Of a stretch of DNA of 64,000 nt, positions 1-11,169 are shown in pieces. Under the pieces are notes generated by a model. It saw only the letters and a list, made by a program, of their open reading frames with translations, searched no databases and had not been told where the DNA came from. This stretch comes from Ariolimax columbianus (lineage: Eukaryota; Mollusca; Gastropoda; Stylommatophora; Arionidae), in assembly GCA_036924085.1 (NCBI GenBank), contig JAVGWX010000002.1, forward strand, positions 49,800,948 to 49,864,947, written 5' to 3'. Each line of letters begins with the position of its first letter. Within the stretch, counting starts at the first letter, position 1. The position numbers and the translations under genes are program-made.

Positions 1-670
1 CTGTTTTACCTGACCAGACGGTAATCTCTTCTCCCCAAACATGTGGATAGTATGAGAGAACTACCATTTTGTCAATGTAAATCATCCAACATGCAAGTGC
101 ATCCATCTCCATCTGAATTATGTTGCACAAATTATTTTTTGGATATATTACGGTCAACGTGTACACAAGGTCCGTCGGACAAGTTACCTTGAATCAGAGG
201 ATACACTCGATTTTAATGTTATTTTTGTTAGTCCAAAATAACGAACTACTCGATTTGAATGTTTCTTTTCGTTACTCCAAAGTCATAGTAAATGCTCCAG
301 CTTTATGTTTATCTACTTTACTTCAAAGTCATAGTAGCTACTGCTTTTAGTTGTTAGTGTTTATCAGAGTTATTCTAAAGACACAGTAACTACTCGGTAT
401 GAATATTTATTTACGCTTGGTACACTACATTCAATTCCTGTAGAAGGTCCATCTGTCACGCTATGCCAGTAACCGAAAGACTTCACGGTCTGATTGCTTT
501 TCTAAACTCTTATCAGTTAAATTAGTTATTTCGACGTCACGGTAGGCTCACTACCTGAATGTCTGCACGTATCAATCAGTTAGGTCAGACCAAGGTTTCT
601 CACATTGTGCTCCGTTGAACTCTAGGGCCGGGTAGGTTTCTATGGGTTCTGCAAGGGATTGGTTAGTTAA
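1..670. other. Unassigned AT-rich sequence
   Basis: No gene or recognisable element is visible. Short imperfect repeats around AAAGTCATAGTA occur at about 235-410, and the rest looks like unique non-coding sequence. Confidence 0.5.
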
Positions 671-918
671 TGTGACTCAGTAGTCTCGACGTAAGATGTC
701 TGCCTCGAGTGCCGCAGGACGTGGTTCTAGTCATGGTGAAGACCGGATTTTTTCACGTGGATCTTCTGTTAAAAATTCCTCTGATTTTTATGTAATGAGG
801 TCGATGTGTTCAGTGTCGAGCACGCTAAAAATCCCTTGGCAGTTATACATCGAAAACAGTAGGCTTAACGGCCGCTGCCGGACAAAATTGAAGTTTAAAA
901 ATCTACCCAAATTATCAG
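671..918 (+). mobile_element. tRNA-derived SINE, family A, copy 1
   Basis: A roughly 250-bp element. A tRNA-like head (A-box-like part around GTCTCGACGTAAG at 683, degenerate B-box GTTCTAGTCATGG at 722-734) is followed by a body containing TTTTTCACGTGGATCTTCTG, TTCAGTGTCGAGCACG, GGCAGTTATACATCG and TAGGCTTAACGGCCGCTGCC, and it ends near AAAAATCTACCCAAATTA. The same order recurs at 53446-53705, 47255-47440 (partial) and on the - strand at 19955-21553. RNA polymerase III transcription is inferred from the tRNA-like head. Point changes in both boxes suggest an old, silent copy. Confidence 0.75.
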
Positions 919-956
919 TGCCGTCACAACGTTTGTGTTAGGAAGAACTCCAAAGT

Positions 957-1170
957 AGATGAAGAAGAAGAAGAAGAAGAAGAAGAAAAGAAGAAGGAGA
1001 GGAAGAAAAAGATGAAGACGAAGAAGAAGAAGAAGAAGAAGAAGAAGAAGAAGAGGAGGACGAAAAAGAAGAAAAGAAGAAGAAAAGGAAGACGAAGAAG
1101 ATGAAGAAGAAGAAAAAGAAGAAGATGAAAAAGAATAAAAAGAAGAAAAATAAGAAGAAGAAGAAGAACG
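957..1170 (+). repeat. GAA-rich purine tract
   Basis: About 210 bp of imperfect (GAA)n/(AAG)n starting 40 bp after the SINE. The predicted Ser-, Phe- or Leu-rich ORFs on the opposite strand come from this tract and are not genes. Confidence 0.9.
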
Positions 1171-2377
1171 ATGATGAAAACACTGCAATCGATGAACCGG
1201 GAATGCACATATTCCAAAGTTTGAAATCATCCACCGATGCAGCAGAAAGTGATCCTGAAAAGGTGGAGTAAGAGTGTGTAGAACTAGCGAGGTATGGGAA
1301 CCAACAGTATCTACACCCTTCGCCCTTTCCTAAAAGGGACTGAGCGCCTATTGGTCTGTCAGGAGCACAATGGCGTCGATTCTTAATAGATCAAACAAAG
1401 AATAGAAGTCAGGTGACCGTTTATACCTGGATATACCAAAGGTCAAACCAAATCCCTTTGCCACGAGAGCGTTTCCTGAAAAAAAAATTGAAAAGTCAGT
1501 CTGACCAAAAATTGTTTAAATAAAATGATGAAAATCTAGCAGAAAGAGGGGGGCGGCAAGGGGGGGGGGGGTGAAGGGAGGGAGGATTTGGATACTGAAA
1601 AGGGGGGGGGGGGTGATAAAGTGTGGGTGTGTATGTGAGGAAGAGGGGGGGGGTGGAAGAAAAATATCGAGGACGGATTCCTAGAACGTTCCGATAATGC
1701 CGATATGGGGAGTGAACAATAGCGGACGAATTCAGAGAAAGTTCGAGAAGTTTGAACGGAGGTGAAGAATCGCGCAGACGATTTCCTAAACAGGCTACCT
1801 CGAAGAAAATAGGACACGGGTCGTAAACATCAAGAACAATTTTCTAGAAAGGTTAAAAAAGATTAGGAAGCTCGAAGCATGTTGTGACCGTGCTAAGACC
1901 GAGTCAACATGAATGACTCTTGTGTGATACCTATCTTAGGGTGACATGATTTCTCAAACACCTGTTCGCCGTTGGGGAACTCTTCCAATGGTCGGATAGG
2001 TCTGTTGTTGGGAGGTTCTGTTGAGAGTTTTATGTCATATTCATGATGTTGATATAAATTATGAACCTGGCTCGTTTTTTCTTCTTTTTCTTCGTTCGTT
2101 GTCAGGCGTAAACTTGAATTTGTTCAAAGAAGGCAGCGGCCATCCTGAGACTGTCGACACTGCCATAGAGCTTGTCCAAGCGTCACCCACCGGGAAACAA
2201 CTTTGACTGGCTGGCTAAACTACGTGAGCAAACCAGGGACCTAATCCTGGAAGGAGCAGCAGGACAGTACTGGTTGAAAACCTGAAAGAAACCCGGGTGG
2301 GGAAAACTCGATAGCCCTGCAAGACAACTTTCCTAAGAAAAACAATTCTGACTTCCATCAACTGCTGCCTTGCAGAT
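1171..2377. other. Unassigned sequence with short G runs
   Basis: Nothing gene-like was found. G runs of roughly 8-11 nt occur at 1561-1570, 1601-1613 and 1645-1653 inside a GA/GT-rich stretch (1540-1660). A CCTAGAA/CCTAAA motif recurs loosely at 1680-1860. Confidence 0.5.

Positions 2378-2412
<35 letters not shown>
2378..2412 (+). repeat. 35-nt G homopolymer
   Basis: An uninterrupted run of 35 G. It could form a G-quadruplex, but such runs are also prone to sequencing and assembly length errors. Confidence 0.9.
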
Positions 2413-2413
<1 letters not shown>

Positions 2414-2984
2414 GACAATCAACGCTAAGGAGGACAACCCTACAGAAACGCCTGTTGAAATCGGAAGCACTGGGTCACCGGCCAAACGAAACAGTGCAAC
2501 GTGCAACGTAAATGGTTGTATGATGTTACTCCTTTTCTTTTCTTCACTTTCTAGTTCCGGTATCGTTTTTTGGTATTGCTCCTAAAACTTTCTTTTAACA
2601 CAGAATACTTACGTGATATTATTTGTATTTGCGTCATGAATTGGAGAGACTTCTATTAAATAGAGTTGTGTACCTTGACTTTTTAATTCTGCCTTGTTCC
2701 AGATGTCTACCATCGCCTTTTTTCCGTTCAAGAAAAAATAAGTCATGACAACCCTCAACTTTTACGTGAGACATGTTACTTATTCATAACCTTTCTTGTA
2801 GAATAACTCGTCCACCTGAGGCTGGATACCTGAAAAGTAAAAAACATATTTGAAATACATGGAGCAACAACAATGTCTTCAATGACACTGAATGTTCGTA
2901 GAGGAATGTGCCGGTGAGAAAACAGACATATATATGTACGACATAAATTATGTTGTTTGTTATGTTTTGTCGTCATATTATGTT
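2413..2984. other. Unassigned sequence
   Basis: No supported gene or repeat. AT-rich, with short ORFs only. Confidence 0.45.
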
Positions 2985-3132
2985 TAGTTTAGTTGAGTTG
3001 AGTTTAGTTTAGTCGAAGAATCAACGTCATTGTATACGGCTTACCCGATAAGTGCTTTGTTCTTCTCCATATTGTTTGAGAATCTCAGTACAATGCATGA
3101 ATTCCGTAGCAAGGCAAGGATCCCGTAATATA
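2985..3132 (+). mobile_element. LTR-like fragment related to 47441-48725
   Basis: From TTAGTTTAGTCGAAGAAT to GGATCCCGTAAT this segment matches, in opposite orientation, the 47441-47570 end of the larger element. Shared blocks include AAGTGCTTTGTTCTTCTCC and ATGAATTCCGTAGC. Both copies stop right after GGATCC[CT]GTAAT, which suggests a real element end. Calling it an LTR is an inference from the polyadenylation-like GAATMAACG followed by a short tail. Confidence 0.5.
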
Positions 3133-3680
3133 TATTATGCCATATATGCTACGTTATATTATATTGTGTTATGTTATATTAGACGCGTATTATGCCATTT
3201 TATGTTAGGTTAATGTTATTTTATGTTATGTCATATCACGTTATGTTATAGCATGCGATGTCATGTTATGTTATATTATGTTATGTAGTGGTATATTAAG
3301 TTAATGTTATATTATGTTAAGTAATGTTATGTCATATCACGCTACGTAATAGTTATGTACTGTTATGTAATAGCATGCTGCCATGTTATTCTATGTTGTA
3401 TTATATTATATCATGCTGTGTCATGATATGTTATGTCATGCTGTGTAATAGTATGTCACGTTATATTATGCCATGTTACATTATTTTTTGAATATTATAT
3501 TATGTCATGTTATGTTATATTATGTCATGTTTTGGTATATTATGTTGTGTTAGCATGTGTTAAATTGTTATGTTATTTCTTGGTATAACATGCTATAAGT
3601 TACGTCTGTTTATATAATGTTATATAATGCTTAGTTGCATATTGTTATATTATTGTATAGTATGTTAAATTATCTTGGGT
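3133..3680. repeat. Degenerate TTATG pentamer tract
   Basis: About 550 bp dominated by variants of TTATG/TTATA/TCATG, with no strict period. Very AT-rich and without coding potential. Confidence 0.8.
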
Positions 3681-3817
3681 TATGCAGAATCAGAGAGTCG
3701 CCATTCTTGTACTGCAGATTGCTGCTACTTAAAGACAATTCCATGTTCTCATTGCAAGCACAAAGAGTCTTTTTTTCTCATGTATTCGTCCTGAAAAAGA
3801 CGTTTGTGACGTTATGT

Positions 3818-4060
3818 AGTAGTTTACATCGTGGCTTCGATATCTGCGCCCTTTTGGCCCGGCACATCCGATTTTTGGGACAGGGTTGACCTTCACTCTT
3901 CGATCCCTAATTTATTAGCCAGACTGTATGATTGTCTGTTGAGGGCCGCCACTTGGTGTCGAAATGTGTTTTTGCTCAGTTACGGGCTACTGGCCCTGAT
4001 GCAAGCAGGTAGCTTTGAATTAATGGCTACTGTCAGATCATCCACTGCTTTATCGTTGGT
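3818..4060 (-). mobile_element. Diverged GAA-tailed SINE-like fragment
   Basis: Blocks such as CATCCGA, CTCTTCGATCCCT, TTAGCCAGACTG and CTGGCCCTGA occur in the same order as in the clear copies at 7731, 27708 and 38932, but with many substitutions and no detectable tail. Probably an old copy on the - strand. Confidence 0.5.
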
Positions 4061-4662
4061 CCCCGTGCCAAGAGTGCAATGACACTATTGTATGGCCATT
4101 GGTGACCCACTTTTACCACTTGATTGGCGAACGACGAGGAATCAGGGTCAGGTCAGATCATCCCGTAACCGGTGAAGTCGTTGGGGCACCCACAATCCCC
4201 CGTTACCCGTCTTTGTCAGTGGCCGCTGTCTGTGCCTTCTCTGGTCGGATGATTGATTTATCAGTGTCAGATGAAACATACTTATCAAGATCCAACCTCA
4301 CGTCTTCGTTTGTGCTTCTGAACACAAACTGTCACACATCCATTTGATAAACTATATGGTGATCGGCATTGTAATCCCCGTAAATCGTAGTCTGACCTAG
4401 AGGGATCGCATTGCGTTATAGCCAAGATAACCACAGCCAACCTTCAGATATACGCCTGTGGATGTAACATCAACCACTATAATCCTCTATTAAATATCTA
4501 ACGTCACATGTGGTTTCAGTTCAGTTTGTTATCTTCATGTCGACCGGCTGCTGTGCTCCTCCACAACTTCCTTCTATTGCCTTCACTTGCCTTGATAATG
4601 CACGTTCTTGTGCATGTTATTCATCAACTTACAGCGGTTTTCTGTTACCTCTAACACATTTG
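4061..4662. other. Unassigned sequence
   Basis: No recognised gene or repeat. An ORF reading into the following array begins here but has no recognisable domain. Confidence 0.45.
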
Positions 4663-5520
4663 CATTCCACTTGTCACTCCACTTGTCACTCCACTTGTCA
4701 CTCCACTTGTCACTCCACTTGTCATTCCACTTGTCACTCCACTTGTCACTCCACTTGTCACTCCACTTGTCACTCCACTTGTCATTCCACTTGTCACTCC
4801 ACTTGTCACTCCACTTGTCACTCCACTTGTCACTCCACTTGTCACTCCACTTGTCACTCCACTTGTCACTCCACTTGTCACTCCACTTGTCACTCCACTT
4901 GTCACTCCACTAATCACTCCACTTGTCACTCCACTAATCACTCCACTTGTCACTCCACTAATCACTCCACTTGTCACTCCACTTGTCACTCCACTTGTCA
5001 CTCCACTAATCACTCCACTTGTCACTCCACTAATCACTCCACTTGTCACTCCACTTGTCACTCCACTTGTCACTCCACTAATCACTCCACTTGTCACTCC
5101 ACTAATCACTCCACTTGTCACTCCACTAATCACTCCACTTGTCACTCCACTAATCACTCCACTTGTCACTCCACTTGTCACTCCACTAATCACTCCACTT
5201 GTCACTCCACTAATCACTCCACTTGTCATTCCACTTGTCATTCCACTTGTCACTCCACTTGTCATTCCACTTGTCACTCCACTTGTCACTCCACTTGTCA
5301 CTCCACTTGTCACTCCACTAATCACTCCACTTGTCACTCCACTAATCACTCCACTTGTCACTCCACTAATCACTCCACTTGTCACTCCACTTGTCACTCC
5401 ACTTGTCACTCCACTAATCACTCCACTTGTCACTCCACTTGTCACTCCACTAATCACTCCACTTGTCACTCCACTTGTCACTCCACTTGTCTTTCCACTT
5501 GTCATTCCACTTGTCATTCC
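4663..5520. repeat. 12-bp minisatellite, about 71 copies
   Basis: The unit is CACTTGTCACTC with two common states, CTTGTCAC and CTAATCAC, plus rarer CATTCC variants. The AAT state is confined to two blocks (about 4909-5216 and 5317-5457), separated by a pure TGT block. Because 12 is divisible by 3, several frames stay open on both strands (for example a Ser-Thr-Cys-His repeat). This is an artefact of the period, with no start context or domain to support a protein. Confidence 0.95.
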
Positions 5521-5819
5521 CCTTATTCGTCAAGTGTTGTTTTAATAAGGCCTTTTGATATGACCAAGATATCGATACTGTCTAATCTTTTGAGAGAATT
5601 ATACTGTACCATATTTTGCCCTAGATCTTTCCTGCCTCACCACCTCTAGAACTTGTATGATATGTTTTAGCAATCTCTACAGCAACACAATTACGAGCCT
5701 GTTTTAACCAAACTTATTATAAAATGTATGTCAGCGCTGAAGAAGAATATTGAGAATCCCACAATCAGCGAAGAAGACTAGTGAGTATTTGATGAGGAAG
5801 GCCCATGTGTAAAAACAAT
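5521..5819. other. Unassigned sequence
   Basis: Nothing recognisable between the two arrays. Confidence 0.45.
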
Positions 5820-6530
5820 TAATAACACACATAAGAGTCAAAAGAAATAATGACACACAACAGAACAAAGACAATTTAACTCACACGATAGAACAAAGAC
5901 AACTCAACTCACACAACACAACAAAGACAACCTATCACAAACATAAAAAGACAGATAACATACTACACACACAAAAACAAAAACTTTTCTCACACAATAG
6001 AACAAAGACAACTTACGACACACGTAAGAATGAAGATAACATTTTACACACATAAGAACATAGACAACTTATCACACACGTAAGAACAAAGTTAGCTTTT
6101 ACCACGTAAGAACGAAGACAACTTTTCACACACCTCAGAACATAGACAACTTATCACATGTAAGAACAAAGACAACTCATCACACACAAAAGGTACAAGG
6201 ACTCCTTATCACACACAAAAAAACAATGCCAACTTCTCTCACATAATAGAACAATGACAACTTATCTACAATAAAAGAACAAAGAGCCCTGTCGAAGGGG
6301 GATGTATTGGACCGATAGGTACAAGTATCGCAGTCATGCTATAAAATAGCGACATAACGCATTCCATTCTCTGGACTACACCCTACTACTTGCAAAACCC
6401 TGTTCAGGGCTCGGTAGCGGGAGATTGAGAACGAACGGAGAAGAAGAAGAACAAAAAGAACAATTCACACACCTGAAGATCAAAGACAACGTATCACACA
6501 CAAAAGAACAAAGACAACATTCTTCTACGT
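5820..6530. repeat. Degenerate AGAACAAAGACAACTT array
   Basis: Imperfect units of roughly 25-30 bp built on CACACATAAGAACAAAGACAA. A 5'-truncated GAA-tailed element at 6283-6453 interrupts the array, which resumes at about 6464. Confidence 0.8.
6283..6453 (-). mobile_element. GAA-tailed SINE-like element, 5'-truncated
   Basis: Carries the 3' half of the family: GATGTATTGGACCGATAGGT, CGCATTCCATTCTCTGGACT, GGTAGCGGGAGATTGAGAAC, then a GAA tail, reading in the same direction as the 49077 copy. Direct repeats AAAAGAACAA flank it (6273-6282 and 6454-6463). The surrounding array contains similar words, so this target-site duplication is less certain than the others. 5' truncation with an intact 3' tail is typical of target-primed insertion. 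Confidence 0.7.
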
Positions 6531-7029
6531 GAATATCATGAATTAGAAGTGTAGCACCCGTGCATTCACGGCACACGAATATGGGGCAGAAAATAGTAAC
6601 ACTAACCTGCGAGGTATGCTGTAAGGGGCGGCTAATAATAGTTCATGTCTTGGACAATTCTGCTCCATTTCCTAGAAACTACAAGCAAACAGCAAAGTAA
6701 AAACGTCTCCTGAGAACAGTCTAACAATGAACCAAAAGATGTTAGTGGTAAACGGGACAGAGACGGCCAAAAAAGATGATACTAGTCAGTTTGGCATCTT
6801 GCATGTGACCGCAGTCGTTTTTGTATTTATGACAATACTTTGCCGACCCTGTGATTTTTTAGGTGTTTTCATTATTCTAGTTTGTCTCTCACGAAGGTCT
6901 TTTGGTCGTAACGTAGGTTTCGTCTAGTTTCTATTCCGATGAGATATTCGGGCTGAACGTGTTGTCATTATCATTAGTTATACATCTCGGCACAGGAGAC
7001 GATCATTGTTCGAGTTCTTCTTTCTTTCT
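6531..7029. other. Unassigned sequence with a dispersed repeat
   Basis: 6600-6700 contains ACCTGCGAGGTATGCTGTAA and related blocks that recur near 52560 and, reversed, near 58680 and 58810. Otherwise nothing was recognised. Confidence 0.4.
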
Positions 7030-7500
7030 TCGTTTCTATGTGTGTCCTGCTTGTGTTATTCAACGCCAGGTTACGAAGAGGTTGCTTCGAACACTGCGAT
7101 AAGTTTGGTGTCACCATTTCTATTAGTAAGACTGAAGTCCTCAACTTAGCGAGGTCGACGTGGCCAAATAGAACCTTACAAGGAGACTCTGAAAGCCTCA
7201 CTGAACAACTGTGGCATTGACCCTGATAATTGGGAGAGCATTGCTCCTCATCGCTCTGCCTGGCGGAGTAAATATCTCTTCTAACTCGACACATATGGAG
7301 CAGACAAGAATCAAGGAAGCTATACAGAGACGAGCGACACGAAAGGCAAGAGACGAGTTGCCTCAATCTGACGGTCAGACAGTGTTTCTCTGCCCTCTGT
7401 GTGATAGACGTTTCCGGACTCGGATTGGTTTGATCCTCCAACTACGAACCGACTACAGGATTGACAGATGATGATGTGGTCTTCTTCGGAAACAAAGGAC
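7030..7500 (+). pseudogene. Non-LTR reverse transcriptase 3' end, internally deleted
   Basis: 7072-7140 encodes a post-catalytic RT segment (CDKFGVTISISKTEVLN). After a jump, 7170-7260 encodes the C-terminal region (NNCGIDPDNWESIA, then HRSAWR), followed by a zinc-finger-like motif (FLCPLCDRRFRTRIGL) and the GATGATGATG-containing 3' end. Frames change between these blocks and the RT catalytic core is missing. The family resembles LINEs whose ORF ends in a CxxC...SRIGL...H finger. Confidence 0.75.
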
Positions 7501-7719
7501 AAACAGCAACAACCTGCTAGTCTCTTAATGTGTTCTTTCTGATTATATCCATACTTGTTACTTCAAGCATTCTGCGCAGACATTTCATCTCTCTTGTTAC
7601 GATGTTAAAAACTCAAAATGGAAAAAAACAACCCATGCCATATAGAAAATAACGCCTACCATCAACTTCCCAGACGAGATCAGATGATCTGCCTTCCCAG
7701 CTGCGCACACGACACAATT
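7501..7719. other. Unassigned sequence
   Basis: Nothing recognisable before the next element. Confidence 0.4.
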
Positions 7720-7730
7720 TACTGCAATAT

Positions 7731-8101
7731 GACTTGGCTTGTTTTGGCTTGGCTTGGTTCGTTCTCAATCTCCCGCTACCAAACCCTGAAAGGGCTTAAG
7801 TAGCAGAATGTAATCCAGAGAACGGAATGCGTTGTGTTGTAGTTTACAGCTTGACTGCCAAATTTGCACCTTTCGGTCCAACACATCCGACTTCAGCAAG
7901 CATTTTTATAGTAGCGGGTTAGCATTCCCTCTTCGATCCCTTCTCATTAGCCAGTCTGCCCTGCTGCAGCCTGTTATCCAGCATCACCGCGTGGAGGTGT
8001 AGAAGGGTCTTGGCAGCTCTGGTTCGCTGGCCCTGACGTTAGCAGTCAGCTGTAGGTCGCTGACCACTGCAGCTCATGCGCTGCTCAGCATCTTGATCCC
8101 A
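7731..8101 (-). mobile_element. GAA-family SINE-like element, variant tail
   Basis: A near full-length copy. Its 5' end, GGGATCAAGATGCTGAGCAG on the - strand, abuts 8101. Flanking repeats TACTGCAATAT (7720-7730) and TACTGCGATAT (8102-8112) form an 11-bp duplication with one mismatch. The tail is a CCAAG/CCAAAACAAG tract instead of (GAA)n, so tails in this family can change. Confidence 0.8.
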
Positions 8102-8112
8102 TACTGCGATAT

Positions 8113-8344
8113 AATCTTTATAATAAATTCACGATTGCCACTACGTGACTTTTTACTTGTGGCACAAGGCCAATGACAGCGGAACATCGGCTGCAGTTCC
8201 TGCTCATCATACGCTAGTGAATGGAGAAGCACATGGCAAGAGCCAGTGTCCATCCATGAACAACTGCGGAAGTGCACGAGCTTCAAGTTAACTACTGTCT
8301 TTCTTAGAGTCAACAAAGTCGAGGTTTGAAGATGAACGATAAAA
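8113..8344. other. Unassigned sequence
   Basis: No gene seen. Confidence 0.4.
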
Positions 8345-8470
8345 GAGCAGAAAAAGAAGAAGAAAAAGAAGAACAAATAGAAGAAGTTGAAAGAAGAAGA
8401 AGAAGAAAACAGTTATAGATAACGATAAGAAGAAGAGCAAGAAGTAGAAGAAGTAGAAGAAGAAGAATTA
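8345..8470. repeat. GAA-rich purine tract
   Basis: Imperfect (GAA)n interrupted by short unique words. It produces spurious Leu/Phe-rich ORFs on the - strand. Confidence 0.8.
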
Positions 8471-8809
8471 AAAAGCAGCCCCTTGCTGAAACCCAAGATC
8501 GCATACCAACTGACCTAACACGGAACGATGATAGCACGACCTTCTAATATGCTCTGTTTAGATTCCTATCACTGATAACGTAATGGGTGTAATGCAATCG
8601 TTCGCCCCACACGCCATTCACGGGCACAGGTCCCAGACTATCACTGAAGGTGTGGCTAGATAAAAGCATTCATCCAAGAAAGTTCTCAGAGCCTGTCTTG
8701 TGTGTACGACACCCCACACTTTTAAGATTACGCACACCTGCGGGTTTTGAAATCGGCCCGGTATTGATTGTTAAGGTTAGCTAAAGTGTCATAACATTCT
8801 TTAAGTGTT
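8471..8809. other. Unassigned sequence
   Basis: Nothing recognised. Confidence 0.4.
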
Positions 8810-9200
8810 TTTAAACACCAGAATAATAAAACAGGGACATTCTCTTAGATCAAGTTTATGGACCAAATATCGTTTAAAATCTAGTTAATGTGCTAAGGGC
8901 CACATGATAATAAGTTAATGGTCCTATGGGAACATTACGTCAAGTTAATGACCAAAGAGACGAATAAAGTCAAGTTAGTCGGTCAAGGGCATGTGAAGTC
9001 AAGTTAATAACCCACTGTCAACGTGAAGTCAATTTAATGGACCAGGATCCACATAAATTCCAATGTGTGAACCAAGAGCAGGGCATTTAAAAACACGAAT
9101 AACACAAGGTATCCCATACCGTCACATATTATCAGGTCGAGTAATTGGACCAAAAGGTGGAAGTTAAGAAAATAATCACACATAGGGCGCACACATTCAG
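8810..9200. repeat. Degenerate minisatellite, AAGTTAATGGACCAA motif
   Basis: Loose units containing GTTAATGGACCAAGGG and ACATAAAGTCAAG. This is the first visible part of a field that continues at 9826, 11091, 11884 and 12965. Confidence 0.65.
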
Positions 9201-9825
9201 GTTAATTAGTCACTATGATAGTCGTTTTTAAAAATTTTTAATTTTTATGTTTGTTTGTCAATAAATATGATTTTCTGGCGTGTAGACACACAATAGGATA
9301 ACAAACATGTGGGTGTTATTGTTGTTGTTGTGTGTTTGTTAGTTTTTGAGATACAAAAAGATGAAGTTGAAAATTTATGAAAATCTCAGAAAATATTTGG
9401 GCTCGACCACTAGGCCTAGTCGCTTCGATAGAAAACCATGGAAACCATAACAACGTATCGATACTGTGTTTACAATATCGACACAACTGTTAGTTTTCAA
9501 TTCAAACGTAGTTCTTTCATTTAAACTAACAAAATAAAAAAATCTACTCGATAAAGATCTTTCCCAACAACCTACTTCCCCTTTCGCAAAAAGTTGGCTT
9601 GCTTCAAACGGCGTATACAAAATTAAAACTGTTCAAAAGCCATTTGTAATCGAACATACGATACTTTAACCGGCAAAAGATCGTGTATATATGGAGCATG
9701 TATTCAGCAGTAAAAAATGGCTGTTGGGAGTGACTCCGTATAAAAAAAATTTTGTTTTTTCCGTACACCGTTTTTGTAGGCCTAGTGTGTCGGCTAGCAC
9801 TCGACCATGGCGTGCTAAAGGCGCA
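9201..9825. other. Unassigned AT-rich sequence
   Basis: No gene or element recognised. Confidence 0.4.
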
Positions 9826-10444
9826 TTAAGGGGGTTAACAGTCCAGGGGCGCATACAATGGGCTTAACAGTCCAGGGGAGCATACAATGGGGTTAACAGT
9901 CCAGGGGCGCATACATTGGGTTTAACAGTCCAGGGGACCATACAATGGGGTTAACAGTCCAGCGGCGCATACACTGGATTTAACAGTCCAGGGGCGCATT
10001 CAATGGGATTAACAGTCCAGGGGCGCATACAATGGGGTTATCAGTCTAGGGGCGCATACAATTGGGTTAACAGTCCAGGGCGCATACCCTGGGTTTAACA
10101 GTCCAGAGGCGCATACAATGGGATTAACAGTCTAGGGGCGCATACAATGGGGTTATCAGTCCAGGGGCGCATACAATGGGGTTAACAGTCCAGGGGAGCA
10201 TACAAATAGGCCCAAGGGCGAATACCAATAGGTGAATGGCCCAGGGGCGCATACAATCAGGTTATTAGCCAAAAGATGCACACAATCAGGTTATTAGCCA
10301 AAGATGCATACAATAAGGGGTGCACATAATCAAGTAATTAGACAAAGGGGACATTTATTGAGGTTTATAGCCCAAAGGGGCATAAAATGAGGTCAACAGA
10401 TCAAGAGTGTATATGTTGAAGTAACAGACCAAGGGTACATATAG
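9826..10444. repeat. 29-bp minisatellite
   Basis: The unit core is TTAACAGTCCAGGGGCGCAT, with clear 29-bp spacing at 9835, 9864 and 9893. Units are regular to about 10200 and then decay (GGTTATTAGCCAAAGATGCA). Confidence 0.9.
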
Positions 10445-11090
10445 ATTCTCATCACACAGAAATGTGTCGCAAAAAGGGAACTCTATGGCTGTAACATCAG
10501 GTCTCGATTATGTGGATAGCGGAGCGAGATAGATGGCGCCTAACAGGTTGCGGATCAACATTGCTCTAATTTACTCTTTCCTTACCGCCATTTCCAAAAC
10601 AAACGATCGTATATTCCATGGGCTACCAACCTAACGGGGATAACATTAACTGAGATTGCCCTGGCAAGTCACCAGCGGATTTTCGCCTGCCAAAAATATG
10701 AAATAAAGGAGGCCACACGACGTCTAACGGCTAACGTCTGGTCAGGCAAAACATACTGATCGGATAATGTTAGCCAGGGACAGGAGAAATATATTGACCA
10801 AGACCATCACATGACCTCGTCGTTGGTCGTCCTGGAAACGGGCTGTTGTCGAGAACACAGTCTGGCTAAGAAGGTGAGGTTTGACGTGATCCCCATAGTA
10901 GTGAGCGACACGCAGATGCAGGCAAGCATAGCACAACCGCCTTGAGGATACCGGTTCACCTTCAACAGCATGCTCAGGATGTGAGGAAAGCTACGACAAC
11001 CCGCCACTTAACGCCCTTTCAGGGCTCACAAAAGAGCAACCTACTCATTGTGGGCATTCGCAAACAACAAACAACAACGGGACACGATAG
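10445..11090. other. Unassigned insert within the minisatellite field
   Basis: Unique, more GC-balanced sequence between two parts of the same degenerate array, ending in CAAACAACAAACAACAACGG. An (AAC)-rich end could be a retroelement tail, but I recognise no protein in it. Confidence 0.4.
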
Positions 11091-11169
11091 AATAGATAGA
11101 ATAAACCAAGGGTCATAAAATGAGGTTAATAGATCAAGATGCGCGTACTATGCGGTTAATAGATCAAGG
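11091..11169. repeat. Minisatellite field, middle piece
   Basis: Units of the type GGTTAATAGATCAAGG. It ends in ATAGATCAAGG, which recurs at 11884-11894 beyond the inserted retroelement. Confidence 0.75.

Noticed and set aside
895..1234. Three Ser/Phe/Leu-rich ORFs on the - strand
   Set aside because: Products of the GAA-rich tract.
4510..5649. Cys/His/Ser/Thr repeat protein of 379 codons
   Set aside because: The frame is open only because the unit is 12 bp. Opposite frames are open too, and there is no signal peptide, domain or splice context.
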